A program made the translations under genes and the position numbers. Shown piece by piece: positions 1-6,003 of a stretch of 8,617 nt of DNA. How positions within the stretch are numbered: the stretch's first letter is position 1; each line of letters starts with the position of its first letter. The notes below the pieces were generated by a model. It was not told the origin of the DNA. It worked only from the letters and a program-made list of their open reading frames with translations, and did not search any database. This DNA comes from an uncultured Clostridium sp. (GTDB lineage Bacteria; Bacillota; Clostridia; TANB77; CAG-508): positions 1 to 8,617 of the forward strand of contig CANEFU010000039.1 of NCBI GenBank assembly GCA_947426875.1, given 5' to 3'.

Positions 1-670
1 CCTTTTTTATGTCAGAAATATCACTTGTTTCAATAATTTTTCCGTTCTTGATAATACATACTTTGTTACATAAATTATCTAACTCTGCTAAATTATGACT
101 CGATATTAAAATTGCCATTTTCTCCTTTTGGGCTAATTCTACCAGAAGCTCTCTCATTTCTTTAATTCCCTCTGGGTCCAATCCATTAGTCGGTTCATCT
201 AAAATTAGCAAATTAGGTCTATGTAAAATTGCCTGTGCAATCCCTAATCTTTGCCTCATTCCTAATGAATACTTTGAAACTTTATCTTTGATTCTATTCT
301 CCAATTTAACTAATCCTACTACCTCGTCAATTCTTTTTGCGTCAATTCCTTGATACAAATTAGCTATCAATTTCAAATTTTCATAACCAGATAAATACAT
401 ATATAAATCTGGATTCTCTACAATCGCTCCTACTTTTTCAATTGCTTTTGTAAATTGTCCTTCAATATCATAACCATTGATGCTAACTTTTCCTCCTGTT
501 ATACTTTGTAAGCCTAATATCAATTTTATAGTCGTCGTTTTTCCTGCTCCATTTGGACCAATAAAACCTAAAATATCTCCTTCTTGAATTTGAAAAGAAA
601 CATTTTCTAAAATTTGCTTTTTGCCAAATTTTTTATTTAAGTTTTCGCACTTTAACACTGTCTTTTCCAT
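1..670 (-). CDS. ABC transporter ATP-binding protein, BcrA/lantibiotic-immunity type (C-terminus cut by window edge)
   Basis: Nucleotide-binding subunit of an ABC exporter of the bacitracin/lantibiotic-resistance (BcrA) kind; it would hydrolyse ATP on the inner face of the membrane with a permease encoded beyond the left edge. The frame is open from the ATG at 670 to base 1 (223 codons, no stop). Visible motifs: Walker A GPNGAGKT (residues 38-45), a Glu in place of the Q-loop Gln (VENPDLY, 85-91), signature YSLGMRQRLG (134-143), Walker B LLILDEP (154-160) and switch His in SSHNL (H192). LGMRQ instead of LSGGQ and Glu for Gln are typical of BcrA-like ATPases. Full members run to about 230-310 aa, so only the tail is missing. 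The start is fixed by a doubled ribosome site (AAGGAGAAAGGAG) ending 5 nt before the ATG. The family call is firm; the substrate cannot be read. Confidence 0.95.
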   Translation of the reverse strand, partial: MEKTVLKCENLNKKFGKKQILENVSFQIQEGDILGFIGPNGAGKTTTIKLILGLQSITGGKVSINGYDIEGQFTKAIEKVGAIVENPDLYMYLSGYENLKLIANLYQGIDAKRIDEVVGLVKLENRIKDKVSKYSLGMRQRLGIAQAILHRPNLLILDEPTNGLDPEGIKEMRELLVELAQKEKMAILISSHNLAELDNLCNKVCIIKNGKIIETSDISDIKK

Positions 671-688
671 TTTTTCTCCTTTCTCCTT

Positions 689-716
689 AGAAATTTAAGG
701 TGGCTCCTAAATTTCT
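689..716 (-). promoter_or_regulatory. Inverted repeat at the start of the ABC-gene transcript (operator or 5' stem-loop)
   Basis: Arms AGAAATTTA (689-697) and TAAATTTCT (708-716) pair perfectly over 9 bp around a 10-nt spacer, with a further G-C and G-U pair possible inside. The dyad lies just downstream of the predicted -10 box (724-729), so it covers about +1 to +28 of the minus-strand transcript and ends 8 nt before the doubled ribosome site. It could be a repressor operator or a 5' stabilising hairpin. Seen in sequence; the role is inferred. Confidence 0.45.
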
Positions 717-723
717 TTTTTTG

Positions 724-752
724 ATTTTACCATACCACGAAACAAAAGTATA
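724..752 (-). promoter_or_regulatory. Promoter of the ABC ATPase gene (extended -10)
   Basis: On the minus strand the sequence TGGTAAAAT (724-732) fits an extended -10 element. At 17-bp spacing the -35 position (747-752, TATACT) is poor. A weak -35 with a good extended -10 is typical of a promoter that depends on an activator, and direct repeats lie immediately upstream (763-777). Confidence 0.5.
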
Positions 753-762
753 TTGATTTTTT

Positions 763-777
763 CTTAATTTTTCTTAA
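763..777 (-). promoter_or_regulatory. Direct TTAAG repeats, possible response-regulator site
   Basis: On the minus strand TTAAGAAAAA occurs twice in tandem with a 10-bp period (TTAAG at 773-777 and 763-767), 10 bp upstream of the weak -35 box. Same-face tandem half-sites just upstream of -35 are the usual arrangement for OmpR/PhoB-family activators, which commonly control BcrA-type transporters. No such regulator gene is in this window. In AT-rich DNA the repeat could be chance. Confidence 0.3.
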
Positions 778-798
778 AGTTTCTATGAAGATAACATA

Positions 799-830
799 AA
801 AAAGCTTAGAATAAAACTTCTAAACTTTTT
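799..830. terminator. Bidirectional hairpin terminator closing the NadR-like unit
   Basis: Arms 799-811 and 818-830 form a 13-bp stem with one G-U pair around a 6-nt loop, with a T run following on either strand (GCTTTTTT on the minus strand). It ends the minus-strand unit above the ABC gene and insulates that gene's promoter. The stop codon of the nucleotidyltransferase (820-822) lies inside the stem, so the hairpin can fold fully only after the ribosome clears the end of the gene. Confidence 0.75.
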
Positions 831-1284
831 TTATATCCTTATATACTATATCTTCTATATATTCTTCATTTTCTTTTACATTATTTCTAATATCTGTTCC
901 ACTTATCGGATATTTTATTCTTTTTCTATCTACTTGTACTTCTTCTATTTCTAAATCTCTTGCCACAAATTTACCATATGGCTCACTATTGTAAAAATGA
1001 GTTACTTCTATATCCTTTACTAGTTCTCTTAAGTAATCTGTTTGTATTTTTACACTTTCTTCATCTAAACCATATTGACTTGGTGGATTTTTGGCATATA
1101 ACAAGTTTACTTCTGGATAAATTTGTTGAATCCAACTTCCTCTTGTTTCAAGTGGTACTTCAGTCACTTGAGTTTCATATATAATGACATAAAATTTATC
1201 CATCTCTTTTAATCCCTTTTCGATTAAATACTGATGTCCTTTGTGCAAGGGAGCAAATTTCCCTATTGTAAAACCTATTTTCAT
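820..1284 (-). CDS. NadR-type nicotinamide-nucleotide adenylyltransferase domain protein
   Basis: Small nucleotidyltransferase (154 aa) of the HIGH superfamily, closest in motif layout to the NMN adenylyltransferase domain of NadR, which joins NMN and ATP to make NAD+ in the cytosol. Seen: GKFAPLHKGH (8-17, nucleotide-binding GxFxPxHxGH), SEPYG (100-104) and the C-terminal ISGTDIR (127-133, the ISGxxIR triphosphate-binding motif). E. coli NadR has an extra N-terminal DNA-binding part and a C-terminal ribosylnicotinamide kinase; neither is present, so this is the bare transferase domain and is not expected to repress transcription. The start has AGGTGA 7 nt upstream. It follows the broken MBL gene by 27 nt and looks cotranscribed with it. 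The fold is certain; the exact substrate (NMN or another nucleotide or phospho-substrate) is inferred. Confidence 0.85.
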   Translation of the reverse strand: MKIGFTIGKFAPLHKGHQYLIEKGLKEMDKFYVIIYETQVTEVPLETRGSWIQQIYPEVNLLYAKNPPSQYGLDEESVKIQTDYLRELVKDIEVTHFYNSEPYGKFVARDLEIEEVQVDRKRIKYPISGTDIRNNVKENEEYIEDIVYKDIKKV

Positions 1285-1311
1285 TTTTTATCACCTACTA
1301 AAAGTTCCCTT

Positions 1312-1982
1312 TTATAATTCAATTACCTCTAAATCATCTGGTACATAAATATTGCCACTAAAATATTCTTCTGCTTCTTTGGTATAACGACTTTTTCTAT
1401 TCTCTAAATCGTTATCATTTTCATGATATAACAATAAATTTTTTACTTTTAAACTTTCTGCTATTTGAGCCGCTGTTTTTACAGTAGAATGCTTTTTCTC
1501 ATATGGCTTATATAAGTCTGCTTCTGAATCCATACAAAAAGCTTCGTGTAAAAGCCAATCTACCTCTTCTACTTCTTCCCTTAGTGGTTCCTTAAAAGTT
1601 TCATCCCCTAAAAACACCAATTCTTTTCCATTTTCTAAGGTAGTTTTAAATCCAAACTGTCTTACTTTTTCAGCATAGATATCTAAAAATTTAATCGAAT
1701 AATTTAACATTTTTACTTCTTGTTTATCTTCTACTATATGAAAAATAATTCTATTATCTATCCATTTGGTAAATCTTTCTGATAATAACTCAAATATTAT
1801 TTTTCTTACTGTTTCTTCTAATTCTGAATGCATATATAGATTAAGAATTGCTTTATAATTTGTAAACCGCCTCCTGTATCAACTAAAATGTTTTCTTGCC
1901 TATTATTTTGTAAAACAAAGCAAGTATTAAAACAATCTAATGTCATGGCATGTCCTGTTCCTAGCATGATTATCTTTTCCAT
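1312..1982 (-). pseudogene. MBL-fold metallo-hydrolase (RNase Z-like), internal deletion and frameshift
   Basis: Remnant of an RNase Z-like metallo-beta-lactamase-fold hydrolase. The N-terminal piece starts at the ATG at 1982 (AAGGA about 10 nt upstream), reads MLGTGHAMTLDCFNTCF and VDTGGG, then runs out of frame near 1840-1853 and stops at 1818-1820. The C-terminal piece (172 residues in another frame, open to the stop at 1312) carries FLGDE, LLHEAF, KKHST and LLLYHE, matching the distal metal-ligand region of the family. Between VDTGGGLQIIKQ and NLYMHSE the family normally has about 40-50 residues containing the metal-binding HxHxDH motif; here that stretch is gone. The deletion therefore shifts the frame and removes the active site. 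Even if the C-terminal ATG at 1833 is used, the product cannot be a normal hydrolase. It lies upstream of the NadR-like gene in the same unit. Confidence 0.8.
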
Positions 1983-2014
1983 TTTCTATCATTCCTTTTC
2001 CAAAATTCCTTCCT

Positions 2015-2046
2015 ATTATATCACATTTTTCTTAGCTTTACCATAT
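2015..2046 (-). promoter_or_regulatory. Promoter of the MBL/NadR-like unit
   Basis: On the minus strand TGATATAAT (2015-2023) is a perfect extended -10 box, 33 bp upstream of the MBL start codon at 1982. The -35 position is weak (AT-rich, no TTGACA-like hexamer at 17 bp). It stands back to back with the regulator promoter, so both share about 50 bp of control DNA. Confidence 0.55.
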
Positions 2047-2074
2047 ATACAAAACAAGAAATTTGTAGTATAAT
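2046..2074 (+). promoter_or_regulatory. Promoter of the AraC-family regulator
   Basis: TATACA (2046-2051), a 17-bp spacer and TATAAT (2069-2074) place the transcript start near 2080. This rules out a start at the ATG at 2083, which would have almost no leader and no ribosome site. The ATG at 2107 is preceded by AAAGGA (2090-2095) and is preferred. Confidence 0.6.
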
Positions 2075-2106
2075 GTAAACATATGAAAGAAAGGAATCAG
2101 AAACCT

Positions 2107-2925
2107 ATGAATATCTATCAATCCTTAAATGAAATGATTACTTATATTGAGCAAAATTTAGAACAATCCATTTCTTATTCCAAATTGGCTCAATTTTTAG
2201 GTGTTAATGAATATACCATGCAAAGCTTATTTTCATTGCTTTGTAATATTAGTGTTTCTGATTATATACGAAAAAGAAGATTATCAGAAGCCGGTTTTTA
2301 TTTATATAAGACCAATGCTAAAATAATCGATGTAGCACTTCGTTATCATTATGATAACCCCACTTCTTTTTCAAGAGCTTTTGAAAAATTTCATGGTATC
2401 AAACCAAGCCAAATAAAAACGAATCCTGAAAAATTGAAATTATATCCTAAATTGCATTTTAATGAAACAATAACAGAACCTAGTGAAAAAATAGAATATA
2501 GTATTATTGAGCAAGATGAGTTAATTTTATATGGAAAAGGCTTTCCAACCACGCATCAAGAAATATGAAAAAAAGTACCTCTCTTTTTTCAGTAAATGTA
2601 TCATAAATACGTTCCTCTCTATGGAGAAATTGATTATGGAATGACTGTTTATAAAGATATTCAAGATGATAGATTTACAACCAATCATTTAGAATACTGG
2701 ATTTTATATAAAAAAGCAATACCAGAATTCACTCAATATATTATCCCAAAAAGTAAATGGCTATGTTTTCATATTCCTTCTACTGAAGCTAATCAAATTC
2801 AAGAAATGTCACAAAAATTCTATTTGTCTTTCTTACCAAGTTGTCAATACAACATTAGACCTCTTCCAGAGCTAGAATATTATCATGATGATGTTACTGA
2901 TTTTCTAGTACCCATTGAAGATTAA
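2107..2925 (+). pseudogene. AraC-family transcriptional regulator with GyrI-like effector domain, interrupted by two stop codons
   Basis: The intact N-terminal part (153 aa from 2107) is a complete AraC DNA-binding domain: first helix-turn-helix about residues 25-44, second at 73-92, with the signature IIDVALRYHYDNPTSFSRAF and FHGIKPSQ. After residue 115 an effector-binding (GyrI-like) domain begins. It is cut by TGA at 2566-2568 (after HQEI) and TAA at 2593-2595. The same frame then continues for another 109 residues to 2925 (MYHKYVPLYGEIDYGM onward), and the nine codons between the stops read sensibly as KKVPLFFQ-like domain sequence. Repaired, the protein would be 272 aa, normal for AraC/GyrI fusions. 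TGA in place of TGG (Trp) would explain the first stop; the second needs another change. The DNA-binding fragment may still be made, but without ligand sensing. It is divergent from the broken MBL gene, its likely former target. Confidence 0.8.
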
Positions 2926-2965
2926 CAACTGACTTTTTTCATTGAAAAAAAGTCAGTTGTTTTTT
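2924..2965 (+). terminator. Strong rho-independent terminator after the AraC remnant
   Basis: A perfect 16-bp stem (2924-2939 with 2946-2961), a 6-nt loop and a run of six T (2960-2965). The stem begins inside the stop codon at 2923-2925. The A/T-rich stem base also supports termination on the other strand. It separates the regulator from the ATPase unit, whose promoter starts in the terminator tail. Confidence 0.9.
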
Positions 2966-2995
2966 GTATTCTTTTGTTACAATATAAGCAGGAGG
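2955..2995 (+). promoter_or_regulatory. Promoter and ribosome site of the ATPase unit
   Basis: TGTTACAAT (2975-2983) fits an extended -10; no good -35 exists because that position falls in the terminator's right arm. AGGAGG (2990-2995) lies 8 nt before the ATG at 3004 and decides that start. The in-frame TTG at 2974 lies inside the promoter and is not credible. The leader would be very short (about 10-15 nt). Confidence 0.5.
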
Positions 2996-3003
2996 AATAT
3001 CGT

Positions 3004-4944
3004 ATGAAAGAACCAATTCTATCAGAAATTTTATTAACGACTGACCATGTTGAGCCATCCTCATGGCTTGCTTTATTAAATGCCATTTCTAAGCTAAATG
3101 GTCTTTTTAAACCTTGGTCATTATATGCCAAAATTGAGGTAAATGAAGTACATTTTTATTGTCAAACTTCTCGTATTTTACCTCCTATTATTAATTCTTT
3201 AGGCGATTTTATGATTAAAAAATTAGATATAACAGAAAATGATTTATTCGATTTGGCTAGTAAAAAAGGAATACCTTTTTTGGTAACCAACAAAGAAAAA
3301 AATCTATTAGATATTTTTGATAAAGTAGAAGCTTCTCGTAAGCAAGAATTAAAATTAGTTAAAATGTCTATCTTGAGTTACCGAAAAAGTCACTTTTTAA
3401 CCAAAACGCATTTGTTTTTTGAAAAGGCAAATCGAAAAAAATGGATAAAACGAAATGCTCTTCTAGTCATCCCTCATTATCTTTTTAGTATTGACTTTTC
3501 CATTTATAACCGTTTCTTTTACCTAAAATATGAAAATGAATATTTAGATATTCAAAAAGCTTTACCATTATTAGTCAGTGAAAAAGAAAATGCTATTTTG
3601 AAAATAGATACCTTCCCTTATTTAGCAGAAGAATATTATCTATCTCAAAATCATTTCGACTTTGACCATCATTCTATTATCATAGGCTCTAGTGGAACTG
3701 GTAAATCCAAATTAGCAAGTTCTATCATTTCTAATATTAACAATAACATATCTTTTTCCACTAATTACAAAGTTGTTGTGATTGACCCTCATGCTGCTTT
3801 AGAAAAAGAAATTGGCGGATTAGATAATACGAAAGTAATTGACTTTAAAAGTTTAGATAATAGTAGCGATTTATTTATGAACACGCCAAAAAAGGATATT
3901 ATTTCTTCTGTTGAACTAATTTTATCCCTATTCCAAACCTTAATGGCTGAGCAATATAATTCCAGATTAGAGAGAGTTCTAAGGCATAGTGTTCATTTAT
4001 TAATGGAAGCCAATTGTCTTACTTTTGCTAATCTAAAAAAAGTCATTTTAGAAATGGATTATCGAAATAATCTGATTCATCAAATGCAGAAAGAGTTATC
4101 AGAAGGGATTGTTAATTTCTTCTTGACAGAATTTAATGAATTAAAATCTAATTCTTACCAAGAAGCAATTGCACCAATTATTGCTTTTGTTGATGAAATG
4201 GCATTACTTCCCGCTTTTCAAAAAGAAGGATTAAAACCACAAGTAAAAGATATTGTAAGTCAGAACTTTCTTACTATTTTTTCACTTGACCAAGCCATCC
4301 TTGGTCAAAAAGTAACGAAGACAATTTCTGGATTAATTATGCAACAGCTTTTAGAATTGATACAATCTTATAGCTATGAAGAGCATATTGTATTAGTAAT
4401 TGATGAAGTAGCTTTAGTGGAAAATCCTATCTTAAGTAGATTTTTAGCAGAAGCAAGAAAATATAATCTTTCACTCATTTTGATACAACAATATTTTCAT
4501 CAAATTAGTGAAAATTTACGAAGTGCCATTTTCGCCAATGTTGATAACTTTTACGTTTTCCGTGTTTCTAAATCGGATGCCATGCTTTTAGAAAATAATA
4601 TGCATATGGAAGTAGCTGTACGAAATTCTTATCGAATCAGATTAAAATTACTAACGGAATTAAAAAATCGTGAATGTATTGTAAGAATTAGCAGTAATGG
4701 ATTTCCTCTTCCTGCTTTTAAAGCTAAAACTTTGGATTTTACCCCTTCTCCTAGAAGACATATGAATCAAATTTTGAGAACAAATCCTTTACTAAAAGAA
4801 TTTAAACCACCAGAAGAAACATCTAAAATGAATATCACCCCTAAAAAGAATTTTTCTTTCCAAATTGGCGAATCTGTTGATACTCTCATAGATATTATGT
4901 ATTCGCAATCCACTGGTAGAAAGAAGGTAGAAAATCATGGATAA
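3004..4944 (+). CDS. VirD4/HerA-like P-loop ATPase (soluble coupling-protein-like)
   Basis: 646-aa ATPase of the FtsK/HerA/VirD4 group, which form hexameric motors that move DNA or protein substrates. Seen: N-terminal region of about 220 residues without recognisable motif; Walker A GSSGTGKS (228-235); VVVIDPH (257-263), a strand often seen in coupling-protein and HerA ATPases; Walker B IVLVIDEV (462-469); a sensor-like LILIQQY (491-497) within ARKYNLSLILIQQYFHQIS; and NLRSAIFANVDNFYVFRVS (504-522), the usual motif-rich end of VirD4/TraG-like domains. No hydrophobic membrane segment is evident at the N-terminus, unlike classical VirD4/TraG coupling proteins. The tail (about 580-646) is polar and probably flexible. 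There is no relaxase, mating-pair or nuclease gene nearby. It overlaps the next gene by 8 nt (ATGGATAA), suggesting translational coupling. The superfamily is certain; the biological role is unknown. Confidence 0.85.
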   Translation: MKEPILSEILLTTDHVEPSSWLALLNAISKLNGLFKPWSLYAKIEVNEVHFYCQTSRILPPIINSLGDFMIKKLDITENDLFDLASKKGIPFLVTNKEKNLLDIFDKVEASRKQELKLVKMSILSYRKSHFLTKTHLFFEKANRKKWIKRNALLVIPHYLFSIDFSIYNRFFYLKYENEYLDIQKALPLLVSEKENAILKIDTFPYLAEEYYLSQNHFDFDHHSIIIGSSGTGKSKLASSIISNINNNISFSTNYKVVVIDPHAALEKEIGGLDNTKVIDFKSLDNSSDLFMNTPKKDIISSVELILSLFQTLMAEQYNSRLERVLRHSVHLLMEANCLTFANLKKVILEMDYRNNLIHQMQKELSEGIVNFFLTEFNELKSNSYQEAIAPIIAFVDEMALLPAFQKEGLKPQVKDIVSQNFLTIFSLDQAILGQKVTKTISGLIMQQLLELIQSYSYEEHIVLVIDEVALVENPILSRFLAEARKYNLSLILIQQYFHQISENLRSAIFANVDNFYVFRVSKSDAMLLENNMHMEVAVRNSYRIRLKLLTELKNRECIVRISSNGFPLPAFKAKTLDFTPSPRRHMNQILRTNPLLKEFKPPEETSKMNITPKKNFSFQIGESVDTLIDIMYSQSTGRKKVENHG

Positions 4945-5635
4945 GAGGCAAGCCTCAGAAATTGTTAATAATACTTTTAAAATGATATTTGGAAAAGATA
5001 ATCCTTTTCCACTTGAAACAGTATTTTCTAAATTCGCCTTTGATATTAAACTTCCCAAAAAAGTAATGGATAGTATTACTGGACAAGAAACTTGGACAGA
5101 AAGCATTCATAGTAATCTTTTTATTACGCAAAACAATATGCGAACTTATGATAGACAAAAAGGTTGGATACTTCCCAAACAAGATGTAAAAAATCTGAAA
5201 GATGTCATTGATATTTGGAAGAAAATTAATTATACCACTACAGAAAGGCAATATGATTGTATCAACGTGGCTCAATGTGACCCCATTTATAAGACAGAAA
5301 ATGCTTTTCATTGTGCCGATTGTCGTGAATGTAGAAATATAGTTTTTTGTGACGGATGTGCTACCTGTGAATTCACGATTGCTTCACAAAGGACAGGCAA
5401 TTCTGGCTTTTGCTTGCGTGTTGATGATTCTCATTCTTGTACCAATAGTTATAATGTCGTTTGCTCAAATAGCATTAGTAATTCTTTTTTTATTCAGGAT
5501 TGTAATAATTTACATGAATGTATATTTTGTAGTCATATTGCTAATAAAAAATTTTGTATTTCTAATATGCAGTTTGAAGAAAAAGAATATTTTATGATTA
5601 AAAATGAAATAATTAATTGGATTTTAAATAGTTAA
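4937..5635 (+). CDS. Cysteine-rich protein of unknown function, coupled to the ATPase
   Basis: 232 aa; I do not recognise a named family. Residues 1-107 contain no cysteine. Residues 108-207 contain 15 (108, 114, 126, 129, 132, 138, 141, 144, 159, 168, 176, 189, 195, 198, 207). The core is a regular array, C-x2-C-x2-C-x5-C-x2-C-x2-C (126-144). It is followed by Ser/Asn-rich repeats such as NSISNSFFIQDCNN and an end motif NKKFCISNMQFEEKEY (203-218). The short periodic C/N/S units suggest a stacked (beta-helix-like) fold or metal clusters. From memory, similar cysteine repeats ending in NKxYCIxNxQY occur in proteins from CPR/Patescibacteria and metagenomes; this needs a search. There is no signal peptide or membrane segment. 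The start has AAGG 9 nt upstream and overlaps the ATPase stop, implying a joint product. No terminator follows before the opposing tRNA. Confidence 0.8.
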   Translation: MDKRQASEIVNNTFKMIFGKDNPFPLETVFSKFAFDIKLPKKVMDSITGQETWTESIHSNLFITQNNMRTYDRQKGWILPKQDVKNLKDVIDIWKKINYTTTERQYDCINVAQCDPIYKTENAFHCADCRECRNIVFCDGCATCEFTIASQRTGNSGFCLRVDDSHSCTNSYNVVCSNSISNSFFIQDCNNLHECIFCSHIANKKFCISNMQFEEKEYFMIKNEIINWILNS

Positions 5636-5637
5636 TA

Positions 5638-5729
5638 TGGCGGAGCGGGTGGGATTCGAACCCACGGGCCGCTCTTCGCGACTACTACAGTTCCAGTGTA
5701 GCTCGTTATGACCACTTCGATACCGCTCC
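5638..5729 (-). tRNA. tRNA-Ser (anticodon GGA)
   Basis: Class II tRNA, 92 nt with the CCA encoded (5638-5640) and discriminator G. Acceptor arms GGAGCGG (5723-5729) and CCGCTCC pair perfectly. The anticodon stem CTACA/TGTAG encloses the loop CTGGAAC with anticodon GGA (5692-5694), which reads UCC and UCU. The long variable arm (GTCGC/GCGGC stem) fits serine, and the T arm is GTGGG TTCGAAT CCCAC. Its 3' end lies 2 bp from the stop of the convergent cysteine-rich gene; no clear tRNA terminator is visible in that gap. Confidence 0.95.
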
Positions 5730-5742
5730 ATTTACCTAACCT

Positions 5743-5771
5743 ATTATACACTATCTTCTTTCAAAATACAA
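5743..5771 (-). promoter_or_regulatory. Promoter of tRNA-Ser
   Basis: On the minus strand TTGTAT (5766-5771), a 17-bp spacer and a perfect TATAAT (5743-5748) lie 14 bp upstream of the mature tRNA 5' end. This spacing suits a short precursor leader. Confidence 0.75.
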
Positions 5772-5787
5772 TAGTTTTGTTTTTTGA

Positions 5788-5982
5788 AACCTTCCCCTAC
5801 TGCATTTCTATAAGGAGAATAAATGACGAATGTGACTGGAATAGTTTACCAAATTCTTAAACAAAATCCATAAAGGGTCCTGTTTTCGGGTATTGTTATG
5901 GATTTTGTTTTAGAATTTGTTAACGTTATGAAAGGTAACCGAGGAATTTATTCTCCTTATAGAAATACAGTAGGGGAAAGTT
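5788..5982. mobile_element. MITE-like palindromic element with 37-bp terminal inverted repeats
   Basis: The outer arms 5788-5824 and 5946-5982 match as inverted repeats at 35 of 37 positions (mismatches at 5791/5979 and 5803/5967). Inner arms 5851-5873 and 5896-5918 match at 22 of 23. The stretches between them show only weak residual complementarity, so the whole 195 bp is nearly one long palindrome. It encodes no transposase. The size and terminal repeats fit a miniature inverted-repeat element or a folded-RNA repeat. No clear target-site duplication is visible: the flanks read TTTTTGA and GGCCAAA. It fills the gap between the tRNA promoter and the end of mutY. Naming a family would need other copies in the genome. 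Confidence 0.6.
5851..5918. terminator. Central hairpin of the palindromic element, possible bidirectional terminator
   Basis: 23-bp stem (one mismatch) around a 22-nt loop, with a T-rich descending arm on both strands (GGATTTTGTTT) but no clean T run afterwards. It is the only strong hairpin downstream of mutY on the minus strand and downstream of the ATPase unit on the plus strand beyond the tRNA, so it may end one or both transcripts. Inferred from structure only. Confidence 0.35.
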
Positions 5983-6003
5983 GGCCAAAATAAAGTTATT
6001 CGA

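Noticed and set aside
960..1184. Plus-strand open frames opposite the NadR-like, mutY, nitrilase and HD-like genes
   Set aside because: They are mirror frames of well-supported minus-strand genes, with low-complexity Phe/Leu/Ser-rich translations and no ribosome sites.
2083..2106. ATG at 2083 as start of the AraC regulator
   Set aside because: It falls only 8 nt after the -10 box, so it would be essentially leaderless; the ATG at 2107 has AAAGGA upstream and begins where family homology begins.
2566..2568. TGA read as tryptophan (alternative genetic code) in the AraC gene
   Set aside because: A second in-frame stop, TAA at 2593, is not explained by it, other genes in the window use TGG for tryptophan, and an isolated case is better explained by mutation.
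2974..3003. Upstream TTG start for the ATPase gene
   Set aside because: It lies inside the predicted extended -10 and has no ribosome site; the AGGAGG at 2990-2995 points to the ATG at 3004.
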